A stretch of DNA of 20,790 nt. Source: JBEKCP01 sp050014815 (GTDB lineage: Bacteria; Planctomycetota; Planctomycetia; Pirellulales; Thermoguttaceae). Below, piece after piece: positions 7,531-15,180 of the stretch. How positions within the stretch are numbered: position 1 is the stretch's first letter; each line of letters opens with the position of its first letter. Below the pieces are notes generated by a model. It worked only from the letters and a program-made list of their open reading frames with translations. It made no database searches and was not told the DNA's origin. The stretch is from positions 1 to 20,790 of the forward strand of contig JBEKCP010000031.1 of assembly GCA_050014815.1 (NCBI GenBank), read 5' to 3'. A program made the translations under genes and the position numbers.

Positions 7531-10163
7531 GCGGCAGTGTTTGGCGAGTCTGTCCGAATTGTCTGACGCTACGTCCCGACCAGGAGGCCGCGTGCGGGAA
7601 ATGCGGCCAGCCGCTCCAGTGGATCGAAGCGATCTCAGCCCTCCGCGATGCCCTGACGCCGGGTTGGAACCCAGCCTGGCGGACGGAGTTGCAGTTTACG
7701 GTCCAGGGACCCGATGGCGAGGCAACCGTGACCCGTGGCCAACCGGGAGCATTCGACGTGGCGCCGGGGCCGGAGGCCACGCTTCATTGTACTCTCGACG
7801 AGTCGATGCGGCGGCTCACGTTGACTTGGAATGGGGCGACGCATGCGATGGACCTGCCGTGCGTGACCCGTCTCGGAACGCTTGATATAGACGCTCATCT
7901 GAAGGCAACTCTTGTTGATACGCCAGAGCCGGAGCCAATCGACGACTTCCGGGAGGGGGCCATTCCTGTCAAGGACGCCCAGGCGAAGGTGCTTGGCAAG
8001 CTGGCGGAGTGCGAGGTCCAACTTGCGCGCCTCTCGTCGAAGCACTGCCTCATTGTCACGGAATGTGTCAGCGAGGGCGCCATCACTTCTCAGCGATATT
8101 GGATTGTTGATCTGGGATCCGCGTCGGGCACCTTTGTAGACCGTAAGCCCATTCTCGCGAAGCGTTTATCGGGCGACGAGTTGGTTCAGGCGGGGCCGTT
8201 TGCATGGACCTTCAACGGATCGAGCGGTTTGCTGGTCCCTGCCTCCGCAATTAAAGGGGTCACCTTGAGCCTGCAAGATGTCGCGATCGACTGGCAGGGC
8301 CTTGGGCCGCTGAGCATCAAAATTCCGCCCGGCCAGTTCGTCGCCATCGTGGGGCGGAGTGGCTCGGGGAAGTCGTCGCTCTTGAAAGCAATCCTCGGCG
8401 CCCCTGGCTTCCGGGACCATGGCAGCGTCTCGGTTGACGGCCGCGACACAGCCGTCGACCCGCCATGGTTTCGGAGCGTCCTCGGCTACGTGTCCCAGAA
8501 CTCCGTCATTCACGTGGACCTGCGGAACCGCCAGTTCATCGAGTTTAGCTCCCTACTCCGAGGGCACCAAGGCACGGACGAACAGGTCGAGACGGTCTTG
8601 CAGCAGGTGGATCTGCCCCCGTCGCGATGGACGGCGGTCCCCGGCGAGTTGAGCGGCGGCCAGCGCAAGCGGCTACAGACCGCAGCGGAACTGATCAACG
8701 AGCCCCGGCTGTTGCTCATGGACGAGCCAACGAGCGGACTGGACCCGCAGCGCGAGCGGAGCCTATTGCGGCTCTTGCGAAGTCTCAGTCAACGCGGATG
8801 CACCGTCGTCGTGGTAACTCACAGCCTCATCCGGCTGGAGTATTTCGACCGCGTGCTGCTGGTCGAAGAAGGGCAGGTGGTCTTCGATGATCCACCGAAG
8901 AAATTGCTCGAACTGGTTCCGAGCGGGAACCTCGATGACCTTGATGCTCGTTGTTTGACGTCGAAGCGACCCCATTCTCCTCCAAAGGCATGCTCGCCGC
9001 TTAGTAAACTCTCACGGGCCTTCCTCAGGAACGCCAAGGGTGGAGAGAAGACCCGCGAGCACACACCCCCGAGGGACTGGGTGAAGTCTTTTGTGGAACG
9101 CGTGTCGGGTGGCTGGCAACAGTTCAGGACGCTACTGTATCGTGATGCCGTGCGGTTTTTCAACCGAGGCCTCCGGCGGATCGTGACGTTGTCAGGCGTT
9201 CCGCTCCTGTTTGCCGTTGCAATCCATCTGGCCGTTCCCGCCACACAGATCGAACAGCTCGGTTTCCTGAGCCTTCTATCAGTGATCTGGCTGGGGGCGA
9301 GCCTGAGCCTGCTAGCGATTGCCGACGAACGTGAGGTGTTCGACCACGAACGGCTCCTGTTCCTTCGGATTGTGCCCTACATGGCGGCTAAGACGACGTT
9401 CTACTGGCTGCTTGCCGCTTTCCAGGCGGTATGTTTCTTTGTGCCCCTGTGGGGACTGCGGCACTTCAGTAGGCATGAGTCGATGCTCTATGGCGGCCCT
9501 TGGGTGCTGCTGTATCTCCTCCTGCTGGCGTGCGCGGCGACAGGCTTGGGCTTCTTGATCTCGGCGAGCGTCGGCCGCAATCGGCAGTTGGCGACCGCCA
9601 TTTTACCGCTGGTTATGATGGTGCAGATCGTCTTCAGCGCCCAGGTTTGCAGCGACGGCGGTAACCTCGCTAATGCCTACCGCGACTTGCACTTCCATCG
9701 TTGCTCCGGGCGGGTTGTGCTGCCCGATGCCAACACATCCCCCTGTCCGCTTTACGCCCGTTGGTGGGAACGTTTTTCCAAAGATGATCTGGGATATTGG
9801 CGATGCGATGACTGCGCAGCATACTTTGCCAGCCCTCAAAAGAAACAGGACGAGGTTCGACCGGTGGATGAGAGCACGCTTCAAGAGCAGCTCGACCGGC
9901 AGCACCAAGGCAGACCAGAATGCCTGACTATTGCGGCAACGTACGCGACGCTCTCCCGCTACGGCGACATCGTCCTGCGGAGCTTCGCCTACTTCAAGGA
10001 CGGACCGAAGGCAAAGGAGTACGCCCGGTGGCGGCGGGAGGCCGTGTGCGTGTTGGTAGCAGCCGCCATTGCTATGCCGGCCTTGGCCGGTTGGATATTG
10101 ATGCTTCAGACGGGCACCGCTGCGTGTGGTTGGGGCTCTCGGCGGGCAAAGAAAACAGCGTGA
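7527..10163 (+). CDS. Zinc-ribbon/FHA/ABC-2 transporter fusion (ABCG-like half transporter)
   Basis: 878 residues in four blocks. A zinc ribbon lies at C9, C12, C23 and C26. An FHA-like domain follows at about 110-235 (RLSSKHC 168-174, DLGSASGTF 195-203); FHA domains bind phosphothreonine. The ABC ATPase spans about 245-460: Walker A GRSGSGKS 276-283, Q324, signature LSGGQ 375-379, Walker B LLLMDE 395-400, H-loop H432. The ABC-2 membrane part has about six helices (near 552-570, 578-598, 618-642, 657-681, 688-706, 838-861). ATPase before membrane domain, with FHA in front, resembles mycobacterial Rv1747, which is controlled by kinase PknF. A long extracytoplasmic loop (707-837) carries six cysteines. 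It is coupled to the gene before it; a kinase-domain gene follows. The cargo is unknown. Confidence 0.88.
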   Translation: MSGSVWRVCPNCLTLRPDQEAACGKCGQPLQWIEAISALRDALTPGWNPAWRTELQFTVQGPDGEATVTRGQPGAFDVAPGPEATLHCTLDESMRRLTLTWNGATHAMDLPCVTRLGTLDIDAHLKATLVDTPEPEPIDDFREGAIPVKDAQAKVLGKLAECEVQLARLSSKHCLIVTECVSEGAITSQRYWIVDLGSASGTFVDRKPILAKRLSGDELVQAGPFAWTFNGSSGLLVPASAIKGVTLSLQDVAIDWQGLGPLSIKIPPGQFVAIVGRSGSGKSSLLKAILGAPGFRDHGSVSVDGRDTAVDPPWFRSVLGYVSQNSVIHVDLRNRQFIEFSSLLRGHQGTDEQVETVLQQVDLPPSRWTAVPGELSGGQRKRLQTAAELINEPRLLLMDEPTSGLDPQRERSLLRLLRSLSQRGCTVVVVTHSLIRLEYFDRVLLVEEGQVVFDDPPKKLLELVPSGNLDDLDARCLTSKRPHSPPKACSPLSKLSRAFLRNAKGGEKTREHTPPRDWVKSFVERVSGGWQQFRTLLYRDAVRFFNRGLRRIVTLSGVPLLFAVAIHLAVPATQIEQLGFLSLLSVIWLGASLSLLAIADEREVFDHERLLFLRIVPYMAAKTTFYWLLAAFQAVCFFVPLWGLRHFSRHESMLYGGPWVLLYLLLLACAATGLGFLISASVGRNRQLATAILPLVMMVQIVFSAQVCSDGGNLANAYRDLHFHRCSGRVVLPDANTSPCPLYARWWERFSKDDLGYWRCDDCAAYFASPQKKQDEVRPVDESTLQEQLDRQHQGRPECLTIAATYATLSRYGDIVLRSFAYFKDGPKAKEYARWRREAVCVLVAAAIAMPALAGWILMLQTGTAACGWGSRRAKKTA

Positions 10164-10212
10164 TCGGCCATTTGGGAGTAACGGCTTCCTACGTCCTGAT
10201 AGGAGAAAAAAC

Positions 10213-10731
10213 ATGCAAGTCCATTTCCTATGTGCTCTTTCCCTAACTCTCGCGTTCTCGTCAGGTTGTGGGTCATCCACTTCTACGCCGACCCCGGGGC
10301 CCGTAGCCCCCACACAAAAGCCAGCCGCACAAACATTCCCCACACAATGGGACCGCGACAAGCAAGCGTTCTTGGCCGCTCGTCGGGCTGCGTCCGCGAA
10401 GACCTGGAGTGCGACAGTTCAACTCTTGAATCGTATTGAAGTTGGCCAAATCGAAGATGTGGACGTGCTGACCTACGTTGATTTCTCAATCCGTTGCGCG
10501 AAGCTTGCTGACGAATTGGGCATTGACGGGGGAGCTGACCCCGATTCGCCGGAATCCGTTTTACGTAGTCTCAATATCGAGAAGTTTATTGCACAACTGA
10601 TCGACGTTGCGACAAAGAAGGGGATTCCCGAGGTAGCGAAACTGGCGGGAGAGGCGAGGCAAATTCAGAAGGAAATACCAATCTATATCAAGTTGGACGA
10701 GGAACTGACGCAGAAGTATGGATCACAATGA
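10213..10731 (+). CDS. Putative lipoprotein, unknown function
   Basis: A 172-residue protein beginning with a hydrophobic signal and a lipobox-like FSSGC (C19), followed by a Ser/Thr/Pro-rich linker (about 20-43), so it is probably a membrane-anchored lipoprotein; the residue at -3 is not the usual leucine, which lowers certainty. The rest is mostly helical with no domain I recognise. AGGAG (10201-10205) sits 7 bp before the ATG at 10213, and the gap to the transporter gene is 49 bp, so it is probably cotranscribed. It may be an accessory to the transporter, inferred from position only. Base composition from here to about 13.3 kb appears less GC-rich than in the transporter gene. Confidence 0.7.
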   Translation: MQVHFLCALSLTLAFSSGCGSSTSTPTPGPVAPTQKPAAQTFPTQWDRDKQAFLAARRAASAKTWSATVQLLNRIEVGQIEDVDVLTYVDFSIRCAKLADELGIDGGADPDSPESVLRSLNIEKFIAQLIDVATKKGIPEVAKLAGEARQIQKEIPIYIKLDEELTQKYGSQ

Positions 10732-10856
10732 GTAGTTCTGGCCAATGGTGGCGGAACAAGATGAGTCGAACGATGCCGGGCAGTGGGTGCCTGAGTTGAT
10801 CGAAAAGGTAAAGAAAAGGACTGCGATTTCGCTGACCAAGTTGACAGGAGCTGACC

Positions 10857-13331
10857 ATGTGGAACAAAGTCACGAGTATGCTGAAACGGTCCCTAAATCC
10901 TCGGCTCTATCCCAAGATTCGGCCATCCCATGTTCGTCTGGCCGTCACCGGCTTTTCTGGCGCAGGTAAGACTGTCTTTCTTACATCCTTGATTAACCAC
11001 CTCAAGTACCACAATCCGGCGGCCTTCCAACTCTCTCCCCACGCTCCTCGGCTCGTTAAGGTGTACGATAGCCCGCCAAAGAAGCGGGTATGGGACACCT
11101 TCTCTTATGATGAATACCGGGCGTGCATCGCTTGCAAGCATTCTTGGCCGGAGAAGACGAGGGATTGTTCCCAATACACGCTGTCCTTCTGTCGTGACGA
11201 TGCGTTCCTCACGCGGCACAAGCTGACATTGTACGACCTCCCCGGCGAACGCTTCGCCGATGCGGCAATGACGTACATGGACTTCGCCCAATGGTCACGC
11301 AGTCAGTTGGCCTTCCTCGGCGTTGCATTGGCACAAGACGGTGTGGCAAAAGGCGGATCAGATATGGGGGAGGGACTTGAGCCGGTTGCGACCTACCTTA
11401 GCCTCGCTCGCCAAGATACGACCCACGCAGTACAGGAATCCGATCTTATTCTCAGCTACAAACGTGCTCTGGCTGCCTTGCGCAGGCAACTCCACGCCTA
11501 TATCAGCCCGTCCACCTTCTTGTTGGACGAAAACGGCAAGACCCTTTTCGATACTGCCAAGGCAATCAAGAGCAAGCAAGAGAATGTGCGGGGGCGGGAC
11601 TTCATCGAAGAGTTGATCCGGCAGCGCTATGTGGGCATTCCAGAATACGAGTTCTGTCCACTAGGAGAGACGTGGCAGACAGGGAACCCTGATCTCGTGC
11701 AACGTCTTGAAAAGCGGTACAACGACTACCGGCAAAGGGTGGCTACTCCTCTTGTTCGCACGCTCACCTCATGCGATGGGTACCGCGACCATTTCGGCGC
11801 AGTGGCTCAACTCATTAGGAACTTGGCGAGCCCCTTGGACTATATGCACTCGCACGAGATACTTCACCGCGATCTCAAGCCCGAGAATATCCTGTTCGAC
11901 AGCCAAGGTCGCTGCTTCATCAGCGACCTTGGACTGGCGCGGTATATACATGATCCGCTGCGGCTGACGGCTACCGGCGTGCCGATGGGAACGCTTCCAT
12001 ACATGAGCCCCGAGCAGTTAGCGGGCGCGCGCGAACTCGGACGTGCAACGGATATCTACAGCCTTGGCGCGATCCTTTACGAGTTGTTGGCATCTCGTGT
12101 CCCAGTCCGCCCCATGCCGGGGGAGACGAATGGAGAATACCACGTGCGTTTGCTACAAGAGCGACCGGTTTCGCCAAGGGAGCACAATCCTCAGGTTCCT
12201 CGTGACCTTGCGGATATTTGTATGACGTGCCTGGAGCGCGATTCGGCAGCGCGATATCACTCGGCGAGTGCATTGGCGGAGGATGTGGCAAGATTTCTTC
12301 AATATGAGAGCCCATTAGGTATCCGACCGTCAGCGCCACGCTACTTGAAATTCCTGGTCGGCGGCATTGATCTGGACGTGTACGTGCTAGTGGGGGGCGA
12401 CGGTCGCATTCGCTACGAGTATCCGAACGGCATTCAGTGCAAACTTCATAATCGGCTTTTCGTCCCGCCCGCTTTGGTTCAGGCAGAGTTCACGAGTATC
12501 CTTCAACCACGGCGCGAGCAGGCACGCAAACGTGGTGCAGTGTTTCGGAACCGACGCATGATTCGTCTGGATAAATTGGGGCACGGGCTGACCTGTGATC
12601 AGCATGAAGCTCCGTATCCACTCCAACTCCAGGCAAGTATCACGACATATTTTCGCACTCAGGTCACGAACGCTGCAATGGACTGGCGACTCCGTGATGG
12701 AACCACGATTCGTGAGAGGTGTGCCACGCCAGATCCCGCGGACTTCGCCGGTTCGCTGCTGTCAAATCCGCTTGCCATAAATCTGTCAATTATCACTGCG
12801 GATAACTACATCTACGTTGTCAAACGTGGGCAGCGGGTAGGACTGAATCCCGGAGGATGGTCGCCCGCAGTAAGCGGAACCGGAACCCCAACAGTAGATA
12901 TTGAAGGGAATCGCTACAATCCTTGGCGCACCGCCCTCCGGGAGGCACAACAGGAAACGGTAGGCTATTCGTACACCCCTAAGTATTCCGACATCGTCTT
13001 CTTTGGGCTAGCGCGTGTCGTGAGGAATGGGTTTCCATTCCTGTTTGGCGAGTTGCGCGTGGCGATGAGCAGCGCGGAATTGGAGTCGCAAGTCCCACAG
13101 GATCGTTACGAATCAGTAGGCGTGATCGGGAGACCGTTTATGGTGGACTCCATCGTTGAGTGGGTTCTGGAGCTGTATCGGGAAACCGACGAGCAGGGCA
13201 GGAGGACTACACGGGCACACACCACTATCTTTTCTCTCTTGCAGTCGCTGAAGTACGCTTACCCAGACGATTGGCTAAAGGTAGTGAGGCAAGTGACGGA
13301 CAAATGGCGGGAGACGAACGCGCAGTACTGA
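10857..13331 (+). CDS. Chimera: YcjX-like P-loop NTPase, kinase C-lobe, Nudix-like domain
   Basis: 824 residues in three parts. Residues 1-307 resemble the first part of YcjX-family NTPases: Walker A GFSGAGKT (32-39), then LYDLPGE (125-131) and a YMDFAQWS segment. That similarity stops at TLTSCD (302-307), before the rest of the YcjX domain. From about 309 the sequence is a Ser/Thr kinase C-lobe: HRDLKPEN (337-344, catalytic D339), DLG in place of DFG (357-359), GTLPYMSPEQ and DIYSLG. The kinase Gly-rich loop, beta-3 Lys and helix-C Glu are absent. Near 640-790 lies a Nudix-like domain with a degenerate box, REAQQETVG (695-703). AGGAG stands 6 bp before the ATG. It may be a product of in-frame deletion between two neighbouring genes or a true fusion; the lost N-lobe argues against normal kinase activity. 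Confidence 0.75.
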   Translation: MWNKVTSMLKRSLNPRLYPKIRPSHVRLAVTGFSGAGKTVFLTSLINHLKYHNPAAFQLSPHAPRLVKVYDSPPKKRVWDTFSYDEYRACIACKHSWPEKTRDCSQYTLSFCRDDAFLTRHKLTLYDLPGERFADAAMTYMDFAQWSRSQLAFLGVALAQDGVAKGGSDMGEGLEPVATYLSLARQDTTHAVQESDLILSYKRALAALRRQLHAYISPSTFLLDENGKTLFDTAKAIKSKQENVRGRDFIEELIRQRYVGIPEYEFCPLGETWQTGNPDLVQRLEKRYNDYRQRVATPLVRTLTSCDGYRDHFGAVAQLIRNLASPLDYMHSHEILHRDLKPENILFDSQGRCFISDLGLARYIHDPLRLTATGVPMGTLPYMSPEQLAGARELGRATDIYSLGAILYELLASRVPVRPMPGETNGEYHVRLLQERPVSPREHNPQVPRDLADICMTCLERDSAARYHSASALAEDVARFLQYESPLGIRPSAPRYLKFLVGGIDLDVYVLVGGDGRIRYEYPNGIQCKLHNRLFVPPALVQAEFTSILQPRREQARKRGAVFRNRRMIRLDKLGHGLTCDQHEAPYPLQLQASITTYFRTQVTNAAMDWRLRDGTTIRERCATPDPADFAGSLLSNPLAINLSIITADNYIYVVKRGQRVGLNPGGWSPAVSGTGTPTVDIEGNRYNPWRTALREAQQETVGYSYTPKYSDIVFFGLARVVRNGFPFLFGELRVAMSSAELESQVPQDRYESVGVIGRPFMVDSIVEWVLELYRETDEQGRRTTRAHTTIFSLLQSLKYAYPDDWLKVVRQVTDKWRETNAQY

Positions 13332-13355
13332 CGTTCGTCCTAATCGAAAGAGGAG

Positions 13356-13436
13356 ATGAGCAAGGACGTGGTAGACGGCAGTCGCAAGAAGATGCGCGAG
13401 CGTTTCACCTTCGGCCTGCTTGCCCACTCAGGTTGA
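13356..13436 (+). CDS. Possible 26-codon ORF or gene remnant
   Basis: Just after the chimera gene, AGAGGAG directly abuts an ATG that opens a 26-codon frame (MSKDVVDGSRKKMRERFTFG and six more residues) ending at TGA 13434-13436. The sequence reads like the start of a normal protein that is cut short, but I cannot name the family. The AGAGGAG is too close to the ATG for efficient initiation. It may mark the boundary between the signalling operon and the downstream cassette. Confidence 0.25.
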   Translation: MSKDVVDGSRKKMRERFTFGLLAHSG

Positions 13437-13461
13437 CAGACGCACCACCACCGTGCATCCT
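13433..13461 (+). promoter_or_regulatory. Weak candidate promoter for the EVE/Nmad cassette
   Basis: A perfect TTGACA (13433-13438) with a 17-bp spacer to CATCCT (13456-13461), which keeps only three -10 positions. It lies about 50 bp before the ATG at 13508, in the only gap long enough for a promoter for the three-gene cassette. Confidence 0.3.
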
Positions 13462-13507
13462 GTTACGTGGAACAACGTCACATTCGTCGCCAGGAACTGA
13501 AACCACA

Positions 13508-14428
13508 ATGAACTATTGGCTTACCACGCACTGGCCGCCGCCGGTCGGTACGAAGGACAGGTTCGCAACCACCGGAGCTTGGGTTCCGGATGGGAAACAG
13601 GCAGTGATGGACGACATGCAGCCCGGCGACCTGATGTTCATATACGAGTCGAAGACCGGGAAGACCATCGTGAAAAAGACTGCGGGCGGCGTGCTGCTGC
13701 ATGAGCGTCGCAGGAAAGGAGAGGAAGGGATTGTTGCCCTGGTCGAAATCACGAGCCAGCCGGCGGAAGCGGTTGGAAAGCCGCCCGACAACTACTCCGA
13801 TGGCACGAGCGTCTGGTGGCGATACAAGGCGGACGGCAAAGTGATAAACAGCGTGGGCTTTGTGCCCCGGAAGGAACTGGCGAAACTGCTCGGCTACGCC
13901 GAGAACTACGCATTTCGGGGTTTCGGCGACCACAATTCCGGGCTGAAGAAGCTGAGGTCGCCCCACTACGACGCGATCCATGCCGCGTTTCTCGCATCCC
14001 AAAGCGATGTCGAGCTGGCATTGAAGAAGAAGCGTGCTACGGGCGAAAAAGGAGGCGGCGAAGGCCCGGTTCACAAGTCGCTCAAGGAATACATCGCCGC
14101 ACATCCGGAGGAAGCCCTGAAGGAGCCGGGGCTTCACCTGTTGGAAATCGAGTATCCTTTCGCGACGGGCGACAGGATAGATGTCTTGCTGGAGGATAAG
14201 AACGGTCGTCTGGTGACGGTGGAGGTCGAAGTCGATTGCGACGACAATGAAGTCGCTGGCCCGCTCCAGTGCATGAAGTATCGGGCGATGATCGCCTACC
14301 TTCTCGACCGTCGGGTCTCTGAAGTTCGTACGGTACTTGCCGCGAGGTCGATCACCGCGAAGGTGAAGAAACAATGCGGTGGTTATGAGGTGGAAGTCGT
14401 CGAGATTCCCAAATGGTCGTCAACATGA
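13508..14428 (+). CDS. EVE/PUA-like protein fused to NucS-like nuclease domain
   Basis: 306 residues. The N-terminal half (1-165) looks like an EVE-type PUA fold: MNYWLTTHWPPP at the start, then QPGDLMFIY (38-46) and IVALVEI (75-81). Such domains bind modified bases and often accompany modification-dependent defence enzymes. A linker follows (about 172-190), then a NucS/DUF91-like PD-(D/E)xK domain: a helix around KEYIAAHPEEAL, GDRIDVLLED (221-230, D225), VTVEVEV (236-242) and Q254. The usual ExK reads E239-V-E241, so the catalytic lysine is replaced by glutamate; activity is uncertain. The frame is open back to 13160 inside the chimera gene, but the family-like N terminus fixes the start at 13508; AGGA lies 13 bp upstream. 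The next gene starts 13 bp after the stop. Confidence 0.72.
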   Translation: MNYWLTTHWPPPVGTKDRFATTGAWVPDGKQAVMDDMQPGDLMFIYESKTGKTIVKKTAGGVLLHERRRKGEEGIVALVEITSQPAEAVGKPPDNYSDGTSVWWRYKADGKVINSVGFVPRKELAKLLGYAENYAFRGFGDHNSGLKKLRSPHYDAIHAAFLASQSDVELALKKKRATGEKGGGEGPVHKSLKEYIAAHPEEALKEPGLHLLEIEYPFATGDRIDVLLEDKNGRLVTVEVEVDCDDNEVAGPLQCMKYRAMIAYLLDRRVSEVRTVLAARSITAKVKKQCGGYEVEVVEIPKWSST

Positions 14429-14441
14429 CGATCGATAGAAA

Positions 14442-15179
14442 ATGAAAGCCCTTCTCGTCAGGATCGGCATTGACCAAGCGTACGGCGGCTGGAACGCCCC
14501 AGTCGACGCCGAGGGGCGGTTCGTCTACGTCCCCATCCCCGAGAGTCCTGGCACCCGCTTCCATCCGGGGCTCGACCGTCGTTACGGCGAAGTGCTTCCC
14601 GCGCTCCGGCGGTTTTGCCGGGAGCACGACTGTGACCTCTGCGGCGACCTGCGGTTCCCCGAGGGGCTGCTGAAGCGCGCCATGCATCTCGACCCGGACT
14701 TCGACTGCCTGACCTACGGCGACGAGGGCGCTCGCCGAGGCGCTGGGATGGTGGACATGGTTGCCGGCGACCTGCTGGTGTTCTACGGCGGTCTCCGTCC
14801 GGTTCACGAGTGCGAGCACAGGCTGGTCTACGCTTTGATGGGCATGTACGTCGTGAAGGAAGTAGTTCCGGCAGCGGACGTGCCGCCGGAGCGGTGGCAC
14901 GAGAACGCCCACGTCCGCAAGATCAAACGGGGCGAAACGGACATCGTGGTGCGGGCCAAGCCGGGCGTGTCGGGGCGTTTCGACCGTTGCGTCCCCATCG
15001 GGGAGTGGCGCAGCGGCGCGTACCGAGTCCGGAACGACGTGCTCGATGCCTGGGGCGGGCTGTCGGTGAAGGACGGCTTCATCCAGCGGAGCGCAGTGCC
15101 GCCGACGTTCAGCAACCCCCGCAAATTCCTGAAGTGGCTGCCCAAACAGGGCATTCGGCTCGTCGCAAGGAACAACTGA
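14442..15179 (+). CDS. Nmad3-like protein (nucleotide modification-associated)
   Basis: 245 residues. The N terminus (VRIGIDQAYGGWNAPVD, then FVYVPIPES) resembles nucleotide modification-associated domain 3: in that family a Gly-Asp-rich start is followed by a 'LPIP'-type strand. Later segments include GDLLVFYGGL (about 108-117) and a middle region with clustered cysteines (C59, C65, C68). Nmad domains were defined by comparative genomics as partners of DNA base-modification genes in phages and bacteria; their biochemistry is unsettled. It sits 13 bp after the EVE-nuclease gene and 1 bp before the next gene, so the three are surely one operon. I assign Nmad3 from memory of the family pattern; a profile search could change the subfamily. 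Confidence 0.6.
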   Translation: MKALLVRIGIDQAYGGWNAPVDAEGRFVYVPIPESPGTRFHPGLDRRYGEVLPALRRFCREHDCDLCGDLRFPEGLLKRAMHLDPDFDCLTYGDEGARRGAGMVDMVAGDLLVFYGGLRPVHECEHRLVYALMGMYVVKEVVPAADVPPERWHENAHVRKIKRGETDIVVRAKPGVSGRFDRCVPIGEWRSGAYRVRNDVLDAWGGLSVKDGFIQRSAVPPTFSNPRKFLKWLPKQGIRLVARNN

Positions 15180-15180
15180 C

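Noticed and set aside
10745..10969. 74-codon frame overlapping the start of the chimera gene
   Set aside because: It has no ribosome site, and the second half runs antiphase through the conserved Walker A region. A short remnant in its first half cannot be excluded.
13160..13507. Upstream extension of the EVE-nuclease protein into the chimera gene
   Set aside because: It is antiphase to the chimera's coding frame with no conserved sequence; MNYWLTTHWPP at 13508 is a natural start.
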